Below, in pieces: positions 49,263 to 60,064 of a stretch of DNA of 64,000 bases. Source of the stretch: Serratia nevei (GTDB lineage: Bacteria > Pseudomonadota > Gammaproteobacteria > Enterobacterales > Enterobacteriaceae). Position 1 is the first letter of the stretch, and each line of letters starts with the position of its first letter. A program made the position numbers and the translations under genes. The notes below the pieces were generated by a model, which searched no databases, was not told the DNA's origin, and was given only the letters and a program-made list of their open reading frames with translations. The stretch covers positions 47,839-111,838 of the forward strand of contig NZ_JAMYWQ010000014.1 in NCBI RefSeq assembly GCF_024160145.1. Reading direction: 5' to 3'.

Positions 49263-50264
49263 ATGTCGTTAATGCTGAGCGTCATCGTCCCGATGCACAA
49301 TGCGGGAGAATTATTAGAGCCTTTCCTGGCTTCGTTGCTGGCCCAACGCGAGCAACGCCTGGAGGTGATCATCGTCAACGATGGTTCTACCGACGGTTCA
49401 GGGGAGACCGCGCACCGTTACGCGGCTGCGCATCCGCATATTCGGGTCATCGACCAGGCCAACGCCGGCGTTTCTAACGCACGTAATGCCGGGCTCGCCG
49501 TTGCCCGGGGCAAATACGTGGCGTTTCCCGACGCCGACGACCTGCTGGCGCCGGACATGTATTCCACGCTGCTGGAACAGGCGGAAAGGCACCAATTAGA
49601 CGTGATGCAATGCAACGGCGAGCGCTATTTCGCCAGAGAAGACGAATTACAGCCGATTTTTCCCGAGGCACGTTTACAGAGCACTGACGTTATCACCGGC
49701 GTACAGTGGTTCGAACGCGCGCTGAAATCGAGAAAATTTATTCACGTTGTATGGTTGGCGATATATCGTCGCGATTTTATCCGCCAGCATCGGCTTTATT
49801 TTGAACCGGGGTTACATCATCAGGATATTCCCTGGACGACCGAGGTGATGTTTAATGCCCAACGAGTCAAGTATTTAAGCACGCCGCTGTACCGTCAACG
49901 GGTACACGACAAGTCGATCAGTCATCGTCGCCGCACCGGCAAAGCAAACGTGGATTATCAACGCCACTATATGAAAATCGTCGAAATGCTGGAGCGGCTC
50001 AATCTGCGCTATGCCGGCAGCATTGCCATTCGTCCGGCTTTCCATTGGCAAATCACCCGTGAAGCGCTGGGCATTTGCCACAGCATTCGCCGTGAACCGG
50101 ATTCGGTCGCCCAGAATCAGATTACCGAAGAGTTCTATCAGCGCGGCATCGACAGAGCGATGTTCGCCAATGCGCGCGGCGTGAAGCAGGGGTGGCATGT
50201 GATGCTGTGGCGGCATCGCCTGAAGCAGTGGCGCAGCGATAACGGCTGTTCGCAACCGGCCTGA
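49263..50264 (+). CDS. Family 2 glycosyltransferase (orphan)
   Basis: A 333-residue GT-A fold enzyme. The nucleotide-sugar site shows [20 protein letters not shown] at the N-terminus, NDGSTDGS near residue 40, and the metal-binding [13 protein letters not shown] near residue 90. The C-terminal half is charged and lacks membrane helices, so it is cytoplasmic or peripheral. It resembles LPS- or capsule-type transferases. There is no surrounding polysaccharide cluster, and it separates pabB from yoaH, which are neighbours in E. coli. The sugar and acceptor are unknown. Its coding sequence is more A+T rich than neighbours, especially in the middle, which suggests acquisition. Confidence 0.87.
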   Translation: MSLMLSVIVPMHNAGELLEPFLASLLAQREQRLEVIIVNDGSTDGSGETAHRYAAAHPHIRVIDQANAGVSNARNAGLAVARGKYVAFPDADDLLAPDMYSTLLEQAERHQLDVMQCNGERYFAREDELQPIFPEARLQSTDVITGVQWFERALKSRKFIHVVWLAIYRRDFIRQHRLYFEPGLHHQDIPWTTEVMFNAQRVKYLSTPLYRQRVHDKSISHRRRTGKANVDYQRHYMKIVEMLERLNLRYAGSIAIRPAFHWQITREALGICHSIRREPDSVAQNQITEEFYQRGIDRAMFANARGVKQGWHVMLWRHRLKQWRSDNGCSQPA

Positions 50265-50334
50265 GGCACAAGGCATTGGGATCCGTCGCGTTAGCGCGTA
50301 TACTCCTTCTCCCTTTTGCCGGAGAGAACGACAC

Positions 50335-50580
50335 ATGCATGCAGGTATGCCATTACTGAGTCACGCGGAGCAGCAGGAAGCGGCGGATCGTATCCATCAG
50401 CTGATGGAGCAGGGCATGAGCAGCGGTGAAGCCATTGCTCGCGTTGCGCAGGAAATTCGTGAGAAGCATCAGGGCGCCCAGGTGGCGGTGCTGTTCGATG
50501 ACGATGATGAAGACGAGCCGCATGATGCCGCACCGGAGGCGTCGCGGGATGACGATGCTGAAGAAGATGAAGACTATTGA
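50335..50580 (+). CDS. yoaH: UPF0181 protein YoaH
   Basis: An 81-residue protein (E. coli YoaH 59). The family core, [20 protein letters not shown] followed by [14 protein letters not shown], is intact. The C-terminus carries an extra ~25 residues rich in Asp and Glu, ending EEDEDY, which the E. coli protein lacks. Function unknown. It precedes the convergent purT. Confidence 0.88.
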   Translation: MHAGMPLLSHAEQQEAADRIHQLMEQGMSSGEAIARVAQEIREKHQGAQVAVLFDDDDEDEPHDAAPEASRDDDAEEDEDY

Positions 50581-50614
50581 TGTTATCGGGGCCGCGTAAG
50601 CGGCCCCGTCAGTT

Positions 50615-51793
50615 TCAGCCGTTGACCGCCACGGCGGCGGCGGCCTGTTTCGCCAGCTCTACCGCCTGTTCCGTCGTATCTGCCGTCGCCAGCGCCACGC
50701 CCAGACGACGCTGCCCGGCGATCTCCGGTTTGCCGAACAGGCGCAGCTGGTTGTGCCCGCGCAGGGCATTTTCCAATCCGCTGAAGCGCACGTCGCTGCT
50801 GGAGAGCCGTGGCAGGATCACTGCCGAAGCGGAAGGGCCGAACTGGCGGATGGCGCCGATCGGCAAGCCGAGAAACGCGCGAACGTGCAGAGCGAACTCG
50901 GACAGATCCTGTGAAATCAGCGTCACCATGCCGGTATCGTGCGGGCGCGGCGACACCTCGCTGAAGATCACGTCGTCGCCACAGACGAACAGCTCCACGC
51001 CGAACAGGCCGAAACCGCCCAGGGCCTTCACCACGTTCTCCGCAATAGCCTGAGCCCGGCTCAGCGCCGTGGCCGACATGCGCTGCGGCTGCCAGGATTC
51101 GCGATAGTCCCCATCCTCTTGACGATGGCCGATCGGCTCGCAGAAATGCACGCCGTCCACGGCGCTGATGGTCAGCAGCGTAATTTCAAAATCAAATCTC
51201 ACCAGCCCTTCGACGATCACCCGGCCGCCGCCGGCGCGGCCGCCCTGTTGGGCGTAATCCCAGGCGCTTTGCAGTTGTTCAGGCGTGCGGATCAGGCTTT
51301 GCCCCTTGCCGGAAGAACTCATTACCGGTTTGACGATGCACGGGTAGCCGATGTGTTCGACCGCCTGCCGAAAAGTCGCTTCGCTGTCGGCAAAGCGATA
51401 GCTGGAGGTGGGCAGGCCAAGCTCTTCCGCCGCCAGGCGGCGGATGCCTTCACGGTTCATCGTCAGGCGGGTGGCTTCGGCGCAGGGCACCACGCGGTGG
51501 CCCTGGCGTTCAAGTTCGACCAGCATGGCGGTGGCGATCGCTTCGATTTCGGGAACGATATAGTCCGGCCGCTCTTGTTCGATAACGGCTTTCAGCGCGT
51601 CACCGTCCAGCATATTGATGACGTGACTGCGGTGCGCCACATGCATGGCGGGGGCGTCGGGATAGCGATCGACGGCAATCACTTCCAGACCGAGGCGCTG
51701 GCATTCAATGGCGACTTCTTTACCCAGCTCCCCGGAGCCGAGCAGCATAACGCGGGTGGCGGAAGGGCGCAGGGCGGTTCCAATCGTTAACAT
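50615..51793 (-). CDS. purT: Formate-dependent GAR transformylase PurT
   Basis: A 392-residue ATP-grasp enzyme, the same length as E. coli PurT. It makes formyl-GAR from GAR, formate and ATP in purine synthesis. I use the ATG ending at 51793 ([20 protein letters not shown]); the frame is open further upstream without a good site. The P-loop-like [12 protein letters not shown] near residue 155 and the Mg-binding [20 protein letters not shown] near residue 270 are visible. A PurR box lies 57 bases upstream. Confidence 0.95.
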   Translation of the reverse strand: MLTIGTALRPSATRVMLLGSGELGKEVAIECQRLGLEVIAVDRYPDAPAMHVAHRSHVINMLDGDALKAVIEQERPDYIVPEIEAIATAMLVELERQGHRVVPCAEATRLTMNREGIRRLAAEELGLPTSSYRFADSEATFRQAVEHIGYPCIVKPVMSSSGKGQSLIRTPEQLQSAWDYAQQGGRAGGGRVIVEGLVRFDFEITLLTISAVDGVHFCEPIGHRQEDGDYRESWQPQRMSATALSRAQAIAENVVKALGGFGLFGVELFVCGDDVIFSEVSPRPHDTGMVTLISQDLSEFALHVRAFLGLPIGAIRQFGPSASAVILPRLSSSDVRFSGLENALRGHNQLRLFGKPEIAGQRRLGVALATADTTEQAVELAKQAAAAVAVNG

Positions 51794-51849
51794 AGTTTCG
51801 TACCTGGATCGGTGAAAGTAAGCGGATTGATGATCGGCGGGCAGTATAT

Positions 51850-51865
51850 ACGAAAACGATTGCGT
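51850..51865 (-). promoter_or_regulatory. PurR box upstream of purT
   Basis: ACGAAAACGATTGCGT matches the 16-base palindromic PurR operator ACGCAAACGTTTGCGT at 14 positions. purT is a known PurR target in E. coli. Confidence 0.7.
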
Positions 51866-52039
51866 GCACAGCCACCACGCCAAGTTTGTTGCTAACTTAC
51901 TGTTTTTATAACAAGCAGAAATATTTGCCCTGTATGGGCGATTGTGCGTTAATAAGCGACGGCGAAAGAAGGCCTGTATATAGTAGGGTTTTCGCGTCTC
52001 GTGCCGTCAAGGCAGGTTTATCAAGTAAAGGAAACACAA

Positions 52040-52249
52040 ATGAGCAAGATCACTGGTCACGTTAAATGGTTCAACGAAAGCAAGGGTTTCGGCTTCATCA
52101 CGCCTGCCGACGGCTCTAAAGACGTTTTCGTTCATTTTTCCGCTATCGTTAGCGATGGTTTCAAGACCCTGGCTGAAGGCCAGCAGGTTGAGTTCTCCAT
52201 CCAGGACAGCCAACGTGGCCCAGCCGCCGCCAACGTCGTTGCCATTTAA
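52040..52249 (+). CDS. Cold-shock-domain protein (CspE/CspB-like)
   Basis: A 69-residue single cold-shock domain with RNP1 KGFGFITP and RNP2 VFVHFSAI. It starts [20 protein letters not shown] and differs from cspC at about 17 positions, notably after residue 36 ([19 protein letters not shown]). It binds single-stranded nucleic acid as an RNA chaperone. The leader lacks an obvious cold box, so cold induction cannot be claimed. A strong terminator follows, and dbpA starts 150 bases later. The exact paralogue cannot be fixed without a tree. Confidence 0.92.
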   Translation: MSKITGHVKWFNESKGFGFITPADGSKDVFVHFSAIVSDGFKTLAEGQQVEFSIQDSQRGPAAANVVAI

Positions 52250-52265
52250 CGACTGAGCCGCCAAG

Positions 52266-52290
52266 AAACCCGCCGCCGGCGGGTTTTTTT
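52266..52290 (+). terminator. Terminator of the second cold-shock gene
   Basis: AAACCCGCC-GCC-GGCGGGTTTTTTT is a compact GC stem with a long T-run. Confidence 0.9.
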
Positions 52291-52396
52291 ATGCCCGCAG
52301 GCCGTAATGCCGCCCATCTCTGTTATCATTTACCGCTGATTCGGCGCCAGCCTGCGGGCGCGCCGCCATTCCATTCGTCATATAAGAGTTATCGCC

Positions 52397-53779
52397 GTGA
52401 GCACAGTTTCTTTTTCTTCCCTGCCTCTGCCAGCCGAACAGTTGGCCAACCTCAACGAACTGGGGTACGCCAAAATGACGCCGGTGCAGGCCGCCGCGTT
52501 GCCCGCCATCCTGCAAGGGCGAGACGTGCGTGCCAAGGCGAAAACCGGTAGCGGTAAAACGGCGGCGTTCGGCATTGGTTTGCTGAATAATATCGTCGTT
52601 GCTCAGGTGGCCACACAGGCGCTGGTGCTCTGTCCCACCCGCGAGCTGGCCGATCAGGTGAGCAAAGAGCTGCGCCGCCTGGCGCGCTTCACGCAGAACA
52701 TCAAAATCCTGACGCTGTGCGGCGGCCAACCGATGGGGCCACAGCTCGATTCGCTGGTGCATGCGCCGCATATCGTGGTGGGCACGCCGGGCCGCATTCA
52801 GGAGCACCTGCGCAAGAAAACGCTGCTGCTCGACGACCTGAAGGTGTTGGTGCTGGATGAGGCCGACCGCATGCTGGACATGGGCTTCGCCGACGACATC
52901 GACGATGTGATCAGCTACACGCCGCCACAGCGTCAGACGCTGCTGTTTTCCGCCACCTACCCGGCCGGCATCGAACGCATCAGCGAGCGCGTTCAGCGCC
53001 AGCCGCTGAGCGTCGAGGTGGATGAGGGCGAAGCGCAGGCCACCATCGAACAACGCTTCTATGAGACCACGCGCGATCAGCGCCCGGCGCTGCTGGTGTC
53101 GGCCATTCGTTATCATCAACCCGCGTCCTGCGTGGTGTTCTGCAATACCAAACGCGATTGTCAGACGGTGCTTGAGGCCCTGGAAGCCCGTGGCATCAGT
53201 GCACTGGCGCTGCATGGCGACCTGGAGCAGCGTGACCGCGACCAGGTGTTGGTGCGTTTCGCCAACCGCAGTTGCCGGGTGTTGGTGGCGACCGACGTCG
53301 CCGCGCGCGGGTTGGATATCAAAGAGCTGGAGCTGGTGGTGAACTACGAACTGGCGTTCGATCCCGAAGTGCATGTGCACCGCATTGGCCGAACCGGCCG
53401 TGCCGGCATGAGCGGGCTGGCGGTCAGCCTGTGCACGCCGCAGGAAATGGCGCGGGCGCACGCGATTGAAGATTACCTGCAGATGACCATCGACTGGTCA
53501 CCGGTATCCGAGCTGAGCGGGGCGGGCAACGGCGCGCTGGAGGCGGAGATGGTGACGCTGTGCATCGACGGCGGCCGCAAGGCGAAGATCCGCCCCGGCG
53601 ATATCCTCGGGGCGCTGACTGGCGATGCCGGGCTGACGGCGGCGGAAGTGGGCAAGATCGACATGTTCCCGGTGCATGCCTACGTCGCGATCCGCAAGGC
53701 CAGCGCGCGCAAGGCGCTGCAACAGTTGCAACAGGGCAAAATCAAAGGCAAAAGCTGCAAGGTGCGGCTGCTGAAATAA
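52397..53779 (+). CDS. dbpA: ATP-dependent RNA helicase DbpA
   Basis: A 460-residue DEAD-box helicase (E. coli DbpA 457) for 50S ribosome assembly, targeted to hairpin 92 of 23S rRNA. It starts at a GTG (52397). The Q motif GYAKMTPVQ, Walker A AKTGSGKT near residue 51, DEAD in LVLDEADRMLDMGF near residue 155, SAT in FSATYPAG near residue 189, and HRIGRTGRAG near residue 333 are all present. The C-terminal ~75 residues are the RNA-binding domain that gives DbpA its specificity. Confidence 0.94.
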   Translation: MSTVSFSSLPLPAEQLANLNELGYAKMTPVQAAALPAILQGRDVRAKAKTGSGKTAAFGIGLLNNIVVAQVATQALVLCPTRELADQVSKELRRLARFTQNIKILTLCGGQPMGPQLDSLVHAPHIVVGTPGRIQEHLRKKTLLLDDLKVLVLDEADRMLDMGFADDIDDVISYTPPQRQTLLFSATYPAGIERISERVQRQPLSVEVDEGEAQATIEQRFYETTRDQRPALLVSAIRYHQPASCVVFCNTKRDCQTVLEALEARGISALALHGDLEQRDRDQVLVRFANRSCRVLVATDVAARGLDIKELELVVNYELAFDPEVHVHRIGRTGRAGMSGLAVSLCTPQEMARAHAIEDYLQMTIDWSPVSELSGAGNGALEAEMVTLCIDGGRKAKIRPGDILGALTGDAGLTAAEVGKIDMFPVHAYVAIRKASARKALQQLQQGKIKGKSCKVRLLK

Positions 53780-53823
53780 GCCGAAGGCGGGCGGCGGTTT
53801 GCCTTCCCGCCACTATCTATTTA

Positions 53824-53843
53824 TACTGTATATAATTACAGTT
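53824..53843 (+). promoter_or_regulatory. LexA (SOS) box upstream of yebG
   Basis: TACTGTATATAATTACAGTT has CTG-N10-CAG and close to consensus flanks. It lies 25 bases before yebG, a known SOS gene. Confidence 0.88.
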
Positions 53844-53867
53844 GTTTGAGTATTTGAGGACGCACGC

Positions 53868-54191
53868 ATGGCGGTTGAAGTTAAATATGTGGTGGTGAGA
53901 AACGGTGAGGAAAAAATGACTTTCGCGAGCAAGAAAGAAGCCGACGCCTACGACAAAATGCTGGATCTGGCGGATAACCTCGGAGAGTGGCTGCAGCAGG
54001 CGCCGCTGAATCTGGACGACGAACAGCGCGAAGGGCTGAGCTTCTTCCTGGCAGAGAATAAGGACGCGCTGGGTCTGATTCTGCGCGGCGCATCGCCGGC
54101 GGAAACCGGCAAAAAACCGGCGGAAGCGAAAGCGAAAAAAGCAGGCTCTAACTCAAAAGAGGGATCTGCGTCAGAAAAGCAAGCGGCATAA
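53868..54191 (+). CDS. yebG: SOS-induced protein YebG
   Basis: A 107-residue protein (E. coli YebG 96). The conserved part is MAVEVKYVVVRNGEEKMTFA, then KKEADAYDKMLDLADNL and LDDEQREGLSFFLAENKD. The C-terminal ~30 residues are low-complexity, rich in Ala, Lys and Glu, and vary in the family. Its role in the DNA-damage response is unknown. A LexA box controls it. yqfB starts 39 bases downstream. Confidence 0.93.
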   Translation: MAVEVKYVVVRNGEEKMTFASKKEADAYDKMLDLADNLGEWLQQAPLNLDDEQREGLSFFLAENKDALGLILRGASPAETGKKPAEAKAKKAGSNSKEGSASEKQAA

Positions 54192-54230
54192 TGGCTTATG
54201 TTGCGGTGTTGTGATGAAAAAGGATCTAAA

Positions 54231-54539
54231 ATGAGCCGTGAAATAACTTTCTTCAGCCGCTTTGAGCAAGACATTCTGGCCGGGCGCAAAACCATCACCA
54301 TTCGGGATGCCAGTGAGTCGCACTTCGAACGGGGCGAGGTATTGCGCGTAAGCCGCAATGAAGACGGCGTATTTTTCTGCCTTATCGAAGTGCTGTCGGT
54401 CACGCCGGTGCGTCTGGATGCGCTGACCGAACGCCACGCCAGGCAGGAAAACATGTCGCTCGGCGAACTGAAGCAGGTGATCAAGGAAATCTATCCGGGT
54501 CTGGATGCGCTGTTTGTCATCGAGTTCGTCAAACGGTAA
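54231..54539 (+). CDS. yqfB: ASCH-domain N4-acetylcytidine amidohydrolase YqfB
   Basis: A 102-residue protein (E. coli YqfB 103) hydrolysing N4-acetylcytidine to cytidine. The ASCH motif is [20 protein letters not shown] at the start, with the catalytic Lys at K21 in GRKTITIRD and further residues in [10 protein letters not shown] start at ATG 54231, after AAAAAGGAT. It may share a transcript with yebG. Confidence 0.9.
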   Translation: MSREITFFSRFEQDILAGRKTITIRDASESHFERGEVLRVSRNEDGVFFCLIEVLSVTPVRLDALTERHARQENMSLGELKQVIKEIYPGLDALFVIEFVKR

Positions 54540-54609
54540 TCCTGTGCCAAAGCCCTGTTGTGAGCCAGGGATGGGCGCTCGGATAGCGCTAATCACAACG
54601 GGAGGACAT

Positions 54610-54969
54610 ATGAAAAAAACGGGTTTGGCTATCGCCTTGTTGGCCATGATGGGAGCATCGACTGCGGTGTGGGCGCAGGATCAAGAGCAACGCACCGCGA
54701 AGGTGGGGCAGTGTGCCGGTCTGCAACCGGCGGATATTGCCGCTCAGGTCAAGCGTGATTTCTTGCAGAACCGTATCACGCGCTGGGAGGCGGACAAACA
54801 GCTGCTGGGTACCGCAACCCCGATCGCCTGGGTTAGCCCGGATGCCATCAGCGGCAAGGATCAGGTGTGGCAGGTGCCGCTGACGGTGCGTGGCACCAAG
54901 GTGGATAAAACCTACAACGTGACGCTCAATTGCAATACCGGCGAGATCGCCTACAGTGCGCCGCAGTAA
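54610..54969 (+). CDS. yebF: Secreted protein YebF
   Basis: A 119-residue exported protein (E. coli YebF 118). A signal peptide (MKKTGLAIALLAMMGASTAV, cleaved after WAQ or nearby) precedes a small domain with two cysteines, one in GQCAGLQPADIAAQVKRDFL and one in NVTLNCNTGEIAY, expected to form a disulfide. The AWVSPDAISGKDQVW and WQVPLTVRG parts match E. coli YebF. In E. coli it passes to the medium through the Sec route and porins. GGGAGGA precedes the ATG. Confidence 0.9.
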   Translation: MKKTGLAIALLAMMGASTAVWAQDQEQRTAKVGQCAGLQPADIAAQVKRDFLQNRITRWEADKQLLGTATPIAWVSPDAISGKDQVWQVPLTVRGTKVDKTYNVTLNCNTGEIAYSAPQ

Positions 54970-54983
54970 TACTTTCCCGCAAT

Positions 54984-55008
54984 AAAAAGCCCGCCGATCG
55001 GCGGGCTT
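54984..55008 (-). terminator. Terminator between yebF and yceB
   Basis: AAGCCCGCC-GATC-GGCGGGCTT; the minus-strand side has the T-run (TTTTTATT), so it mainly ends yceB and weakly yebF. Confidence 0.82.
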
Positions 55009-55025
55009 GATACATCAAGACGCGG

Positions 55026-55589
55026 TCAGTCGCTAAACGGGATCACCAACTCACCCGGCTTCACTTCCAATCCCTTCGCCAGTTTTTTCGCCAGCGCTTC
55101 GGTTTTGCTGTTGTCAGGATTCAGCACATAAGCCGGCTTCTGGTCAAAGTAGGCTTTCAGCGACTGGTTCAGATATGGTGCCAGCGCTTTCATCACCGTC
55201 TGCATTTTTTCCGGCTGCACGCTGTAATCGGTCAACTCCATATCCTTCAGGTAAATGGCGCCCTGGGCCCGGTCGTAAACCGGCTGCGCTTTCAGCGTCA
55301 GCTTCAGGTCCGCCGCCTGCGGGCCGAGAATCGACGTGATGTTAACCTTGGCGTCGCCGGAAAGGGTGACTTTACCCGGTTCGCTGCGGCCGATCTGGCT
55401 TTGCAGCTGAGTCAGCACGATGTTGGCGTCCACCAGGCCGGGCACGCCGATCTGCTTCTGATAGTCGTTATGTTTCTGCAGGTAATCATTCACTCCCTGC
55501 TCGCTCAGGGTGTACTGGGTCAGTTGATTGCAACCGGCCAATACGCCGGCGAACAGCAGGGCGGCTGCGCCCATCAGGATCTTCTTCAT
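55026..55589 (-). CDS. yceB: Lipoprotein YceB (DUF1439)
   Basis: A 187-residue lipoprotein. The lipobox LAGC places the lipidated Cys at residue 20 (MKKILMGAAALLFAGVLAGC), followed by Asn, which suggests outer-membrane targeting. The DUF1439 domain, with QYTLSEQGVNDYLQKHNDYQ near the start, covers the rest. E. coli YceB is the same type and its role is unknown; the fold is of a TULIP-like lipid-binding class. It lies in the yceB-grxB-mdtH neighbourhood as in E. coli. Confidence 0.9.
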   Translation of the reverse strand: MKKILMGAAALLFAGVLAGCNQLTQYTLSEQGVNDYLQKHNDYQKQIGVPGLVDANIVLTQLQSQIGRSEPGKVTLSGDAKVNITSILGPQAADLKLTLKAQPVYDRAQGAIYLKDMELTDYSVQPEKMQTVMKALAPYLNQSLKAYFDQKPAYVLNPDNSKTEALAKKLAKGLEVKPGELVIPFSD

Positions 55590-55741
55590 TCATGCCTCAT
55601 TGCGACTGCTGGCGAAAAGTGCTGCAGATAATTGATTAATCATTATAAACCTTCCGCCTGCACGTGAAAACGGCAGGCGGCGATGTGCAGAGGATAGTGC
55701 GCGCAAAAGCGGGCGAGACCTATCGGATAACGCTGAAAGCG

Positions 55742-57382
55742 TCAGCGGCGCAGGCGCCACGCCAAGAGAATCACCCCGGCCAGGCAGGCTGTGCCCCCGA
55801 GCAGCGGGAACAGCGGAACGCCCCATAGCCGCAGCGACGAATGCATCAGATAAGGCGCCAGCCCCAGAGCAAACGCGGCGGTGACGATGGCGATGGCCAG
55901 AGTGACGGCGGCGCGCTCCAGCGCTTTGCTCAATTGGCCGAGGTTCTTGACGTTGATCTCGGCATTGAGCTGCCCGCGTTTTAGGCGGCGCACCAACAGC
56001 CGCAGGGTTTGCGGTAGCTCCTCGCCAGCATCGAGCGCCTCCCCGCCCAGGGCCAACAGCCGCTGGCGCACGGCGTCGGGAGCATAGCGCCGCAGCACCG
56101 TTTGCTGCAGCATCGGTTTGAGCGTGGCGACGATGTCGAAGGCCGGATCCAACCGGTGCAGCACGCCGTCGGCGGTGATTAATGCCTTGAACAGCAGCAC
56201 CAGATCGGGCGGCAGCGCCAACTGGTGTTCACGCGCCATCACCAGCAGGTCGGTCAGGGCTTTACCCAGCGTCAGGGTGGTGGCGGCCTGTTTGTCGAGA
56301 AAGTTTTGCGCCGCCAGCTCCAGATCCATCAGATCAAGCGGTTCGCTGTCTGACCAGGCAATCAGCGTGTTGACGATGCCTTCGGACTGGCGATCGGCGA
56401 TGGCCTGCAGCAGCAGGAGCAACTGGTTGCGCCGCCGCTCGGACAGCTGGCCCACCATGCCGAAGTCGATAAAGCCGACGCGGTCACCGCTCAGCGCCAT
56501 GACGTTGCCGGGGTGCGGATCGGCGTGATACAGCCGATGCTCCAGCACCATGCTCATAAAGGCACGGGCGCCGCGTTGCGCCAGCAGCGGGCCGTCAAAG
56601 CCCGCCGCCGCCAGCTGTTCAGGGCTTTCCGGCGCGGTGCCGGGCAAGTATTCCTGCACTAACAGGCGGGGAGAAGAGTAGTGCCAATAGATTTTTGGCA
56701 CTACCACGTCGGGTTGACGCGCGAACATCCCGGCAACGCGGTCGCAGTTATGCCCTTCATGGGTCAAATCCAGTTCGTGATTGAGCGCCGTGGCCAGCGC
56801 TCTGATCATCTGCCGTGGCCGATAGCGCGCCAGCGCCGGGCTTTGTTGCTCCACGGTCTCCGCCAACGAGGCCAGCAGCCGCAGATCGGCGTGGATGGTT
56901 TTCGCCAGACCGGGCCGCAGCACTTTGACCACCACCTGTTCGCCGCTGTGCAGGCGCGCGCGGTAGATTTGCGCCATCGATGCCGCGGCCAGCGGTGTGC
57001 GATCGAATGCGGCAAACCGCTGCTCGGGTTCACCGCCCAGATCGGCGATGATTTGCGGCGCCAGCGTTTCCCACGGCAACACCGCGGCCTGGCTGTGCAG
57101 GCGATCCAGTTCGTCGGTCCAGGCCGGATCCAGCAGATCCGAACGCGTGGCCAGGATCTGGCCGAATTTGACGAAGGTGGGGCCCAGCGCCTCGAGCGCT
57201 TCGCGCAGCCGTTCAGGCAGGGTTTGCGCATCCTGCGGGGCGGAGCCACCGCGGACGCCGCGCAACAAGGCATCCAGGCCCAGCAGGCGCAGCACGTCTT
57301 GTAGGCCGTAACGAATCAGAACGGAGGTTATTTCCTTCAGCCGCGCCCGATCGCGAGCGGTAGCCAGCACCATTTTCAGCAT
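55742..57382 (-). CDS. ABC1/AarF-UbiB-family atypical kinase
   Basis: A 546-residue protein of the ABC1/ADCK/UbiB family. The family KxGQ motif appears as FVKFGQILATRSDLLD near residue 71, the ATP-loop substitute AAASMAQIYRA near residue 134, and the catalytic HADPHPGN near residue 291 with IDFGMVGQL after it. Two hydrophobic helices end the protein (about 495-545), so it is membrane-anchored. True ubiB lies beside ubiE and ubiJ elsewhere, so this is an extra copy. E. coli has no gene here between yceB and grxB. Members support ubiquinone metabolism or act as lipid-related ATPases. Confidence 0.85.
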   Translation of the reverse strand: MLKMVLATARDRARLKEITSVLIRYGLQDVLRLLGLDALLRGVRGGSAPQDAQTLPERLREALEALGPTFVKFGQILATRSDLLDPAWTDELDRLHSQAAVLPWETLAPQIIADLGGEPEQRFAAFDRTPLAAASMAQIYRARLHSGEQVVVKVLRPGLAKTIHADLRLLASLAETVEQQSPALARYRPRQMIRALATALNHELDLTHEGHNCDRVAGMFARQPDVVVPKIYWHYSSPRLLVQEYLPGTAPESPEQLAAAGFDGPLLAQRGARAFMSMVLEHRLYHADPHPGNVMALSGDRVGFIDFGMVGQLSERRRNQLLLLLQAIADRQSEGIVNTLIAWSDSEPLDLMDLELAAQNFLDKQAATTLTLGKALTDLLVMAREHQLALPPDLVLLFKALITADGVLHRLDPAFDIVATLKPMLQQTVLRRYAPDAVRQRLLALGGEALDAGEELPQTLRLLVRRLKRGQLNAEINVKNLGQLSKALERAAVTLAIAIVTAAFALGLAPYLMHSSLRLWGVPLFPLLGGTACLAGVILLAWRLRR

Positions 57383-57417
57383 CAGTACGCCATATCCTTA
57401 TTTGTCACTCGCGACGG

Positions 57418-58065
57418 TTATTGTTCCATATCCAGCAGCAACGGTACCTCGCAGCGCTGCGCCATGCGGTTGCGATAGGCTTCCACGTTGTCCGGCAGCG
57501 CCACCCCGGCGACGATCGACAACGAACGCAGCAGCGGGAACAGATGAATATCGTCTTCGGACAGCTCGCCATTTACCGCTTCGGCGGAGACGATCAGCGG
57601 AGACAGCGCTTGCAGGTCAGTTTCCAACTTGGCGATCAGATCGGCGCTGTTGGCGAGATGTTCGGCAAAGTTGCCGATAGCTGCCTGCTTTTTGTCGATA
57701 AAGTAGCGGCGGGCGTTGTCGGTGGCGAACTCTTCGAAATCGGCGTGTGCGAAGCGTGGCAGCAGCAGTTGCGCGCTGTAGCCGCCAACCCGCTGCAGCC
57801 ACTCGGCGATGGCCGGGTTGGTACTGCCGGTCAGCACCCGCTTGCCGTCCAGGCCATCGACATAGCGTACGATATCCAGGCTTTCCGGCATGGCTTCGCC
57901 GTTGTCTTTGATCAGAATCGGCGCCATTTTTTGGCCGATCAGGTTGAACGGGGTCGTCTCATCGTCGTTGAGCAACGTGACCAGGCGAATCGGCAGGTGT
58001 TTCAGGCCGAAAATCATGCGGGCTTTAACGCAGAATGGGCAATGATCGTAAATAAACAGTTTCAT
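57418..58065 (-). CDS. grxB: Glutaredoxin 2, GrxB
   Basis: A 215-residue glutaredoxin with a GST-like fold, the same length as E. coli Grx2. The active site CPFC is at residues 9-12 (YDHCPFCVKARM). The N-terminal thioredoxin part covers 1-~75 and a helical C-terminal domain the rest. It reduces disulfides with glutathione. Its position before mdtH follows E. coli, with a small gene inserted between. Confidence 0.95.
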   Translation of the reverse strand: MKLFIYDHCPFCVKARMIFGLKHLPIRLVTLLNDDETTPFNLIGQKMAPILIKDNGEAMPESLDIVRYVDGLDGKRVLTGSTNPAIAEWLQRVGGYSAQLLLPRFAHADFEEFATDNARRYFIDKKQAAIGNFAEHLANSADLIAKLETDLQALSPLIVSAEAVNGELSEDDIHLFPLLRSLSIVAGVALPDNVEAYRNRMAQRCEVPLLLDMEQ

Positions 58066-58191
58066 GCTTGCTCCGGGTGTCAGGTTTTAAGTGCAATAGT
58101 TACCACAGCTTATCGAGGCTGTCTTGAAGCGTGTGTGCTGGATGGTGCGTTATTGCGACATATGCCCGCGCAAGGGCACGGGCGAGAGGCG

Positions 58192-58440
58192 TTATTTCTT
58201 GGCCGGTACTGAATTGATGACATCGATCAGATGAATGCGGGCGGCTTCCAGATCGATTTTGTCACGCTCGGTGGTGGCGGAAACGACTTGCAGCTGTTTG
58301 ATTATGTCGTTCTTCAGGCCTGTGTCACCGGCGAGGATGTGCGCCAATGCCTTTTCTACCATGGTTGAACGCGCATAGATCATGCGCAAGTTCAATATCA
58401 TATGCTCAAGCAGTTCCGATAACTTCGATTCTTCATTCAT
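58192..58440 (-). CDS. Small helical protein of unknown function
   Basis: An 82-residue protein starting at the ATG ending at 58440, after CAGGAG. It is likely all helix: SKLSELLEHMILNLRMIYAR, then VEKALAHILAGDT, NDIIKQLQVVS and a final helix. No cysteine, signal or membrane segment. I do not recognise a family, and there is no equivalent between grxB and mdtH in E. coli. Confidence 0.6.
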   Translation of the reverse strand: MNEESKLSELLEHMILNLRMIYARSTMVEKALAHILAGDTGLKNDIIKQLQVVSATTERDKIDLEAARIHLIDVINSVPAKK

Positions 58441-58513
58441 GCCGACGGGCTCCTGTGGGTGTTTTTACTAACAGGATAGCAGCTACGGCCGATTCGGCCG
58501 GATTTCTCTGCCG

Positions 58514-60064
<1,551 letters not shown>

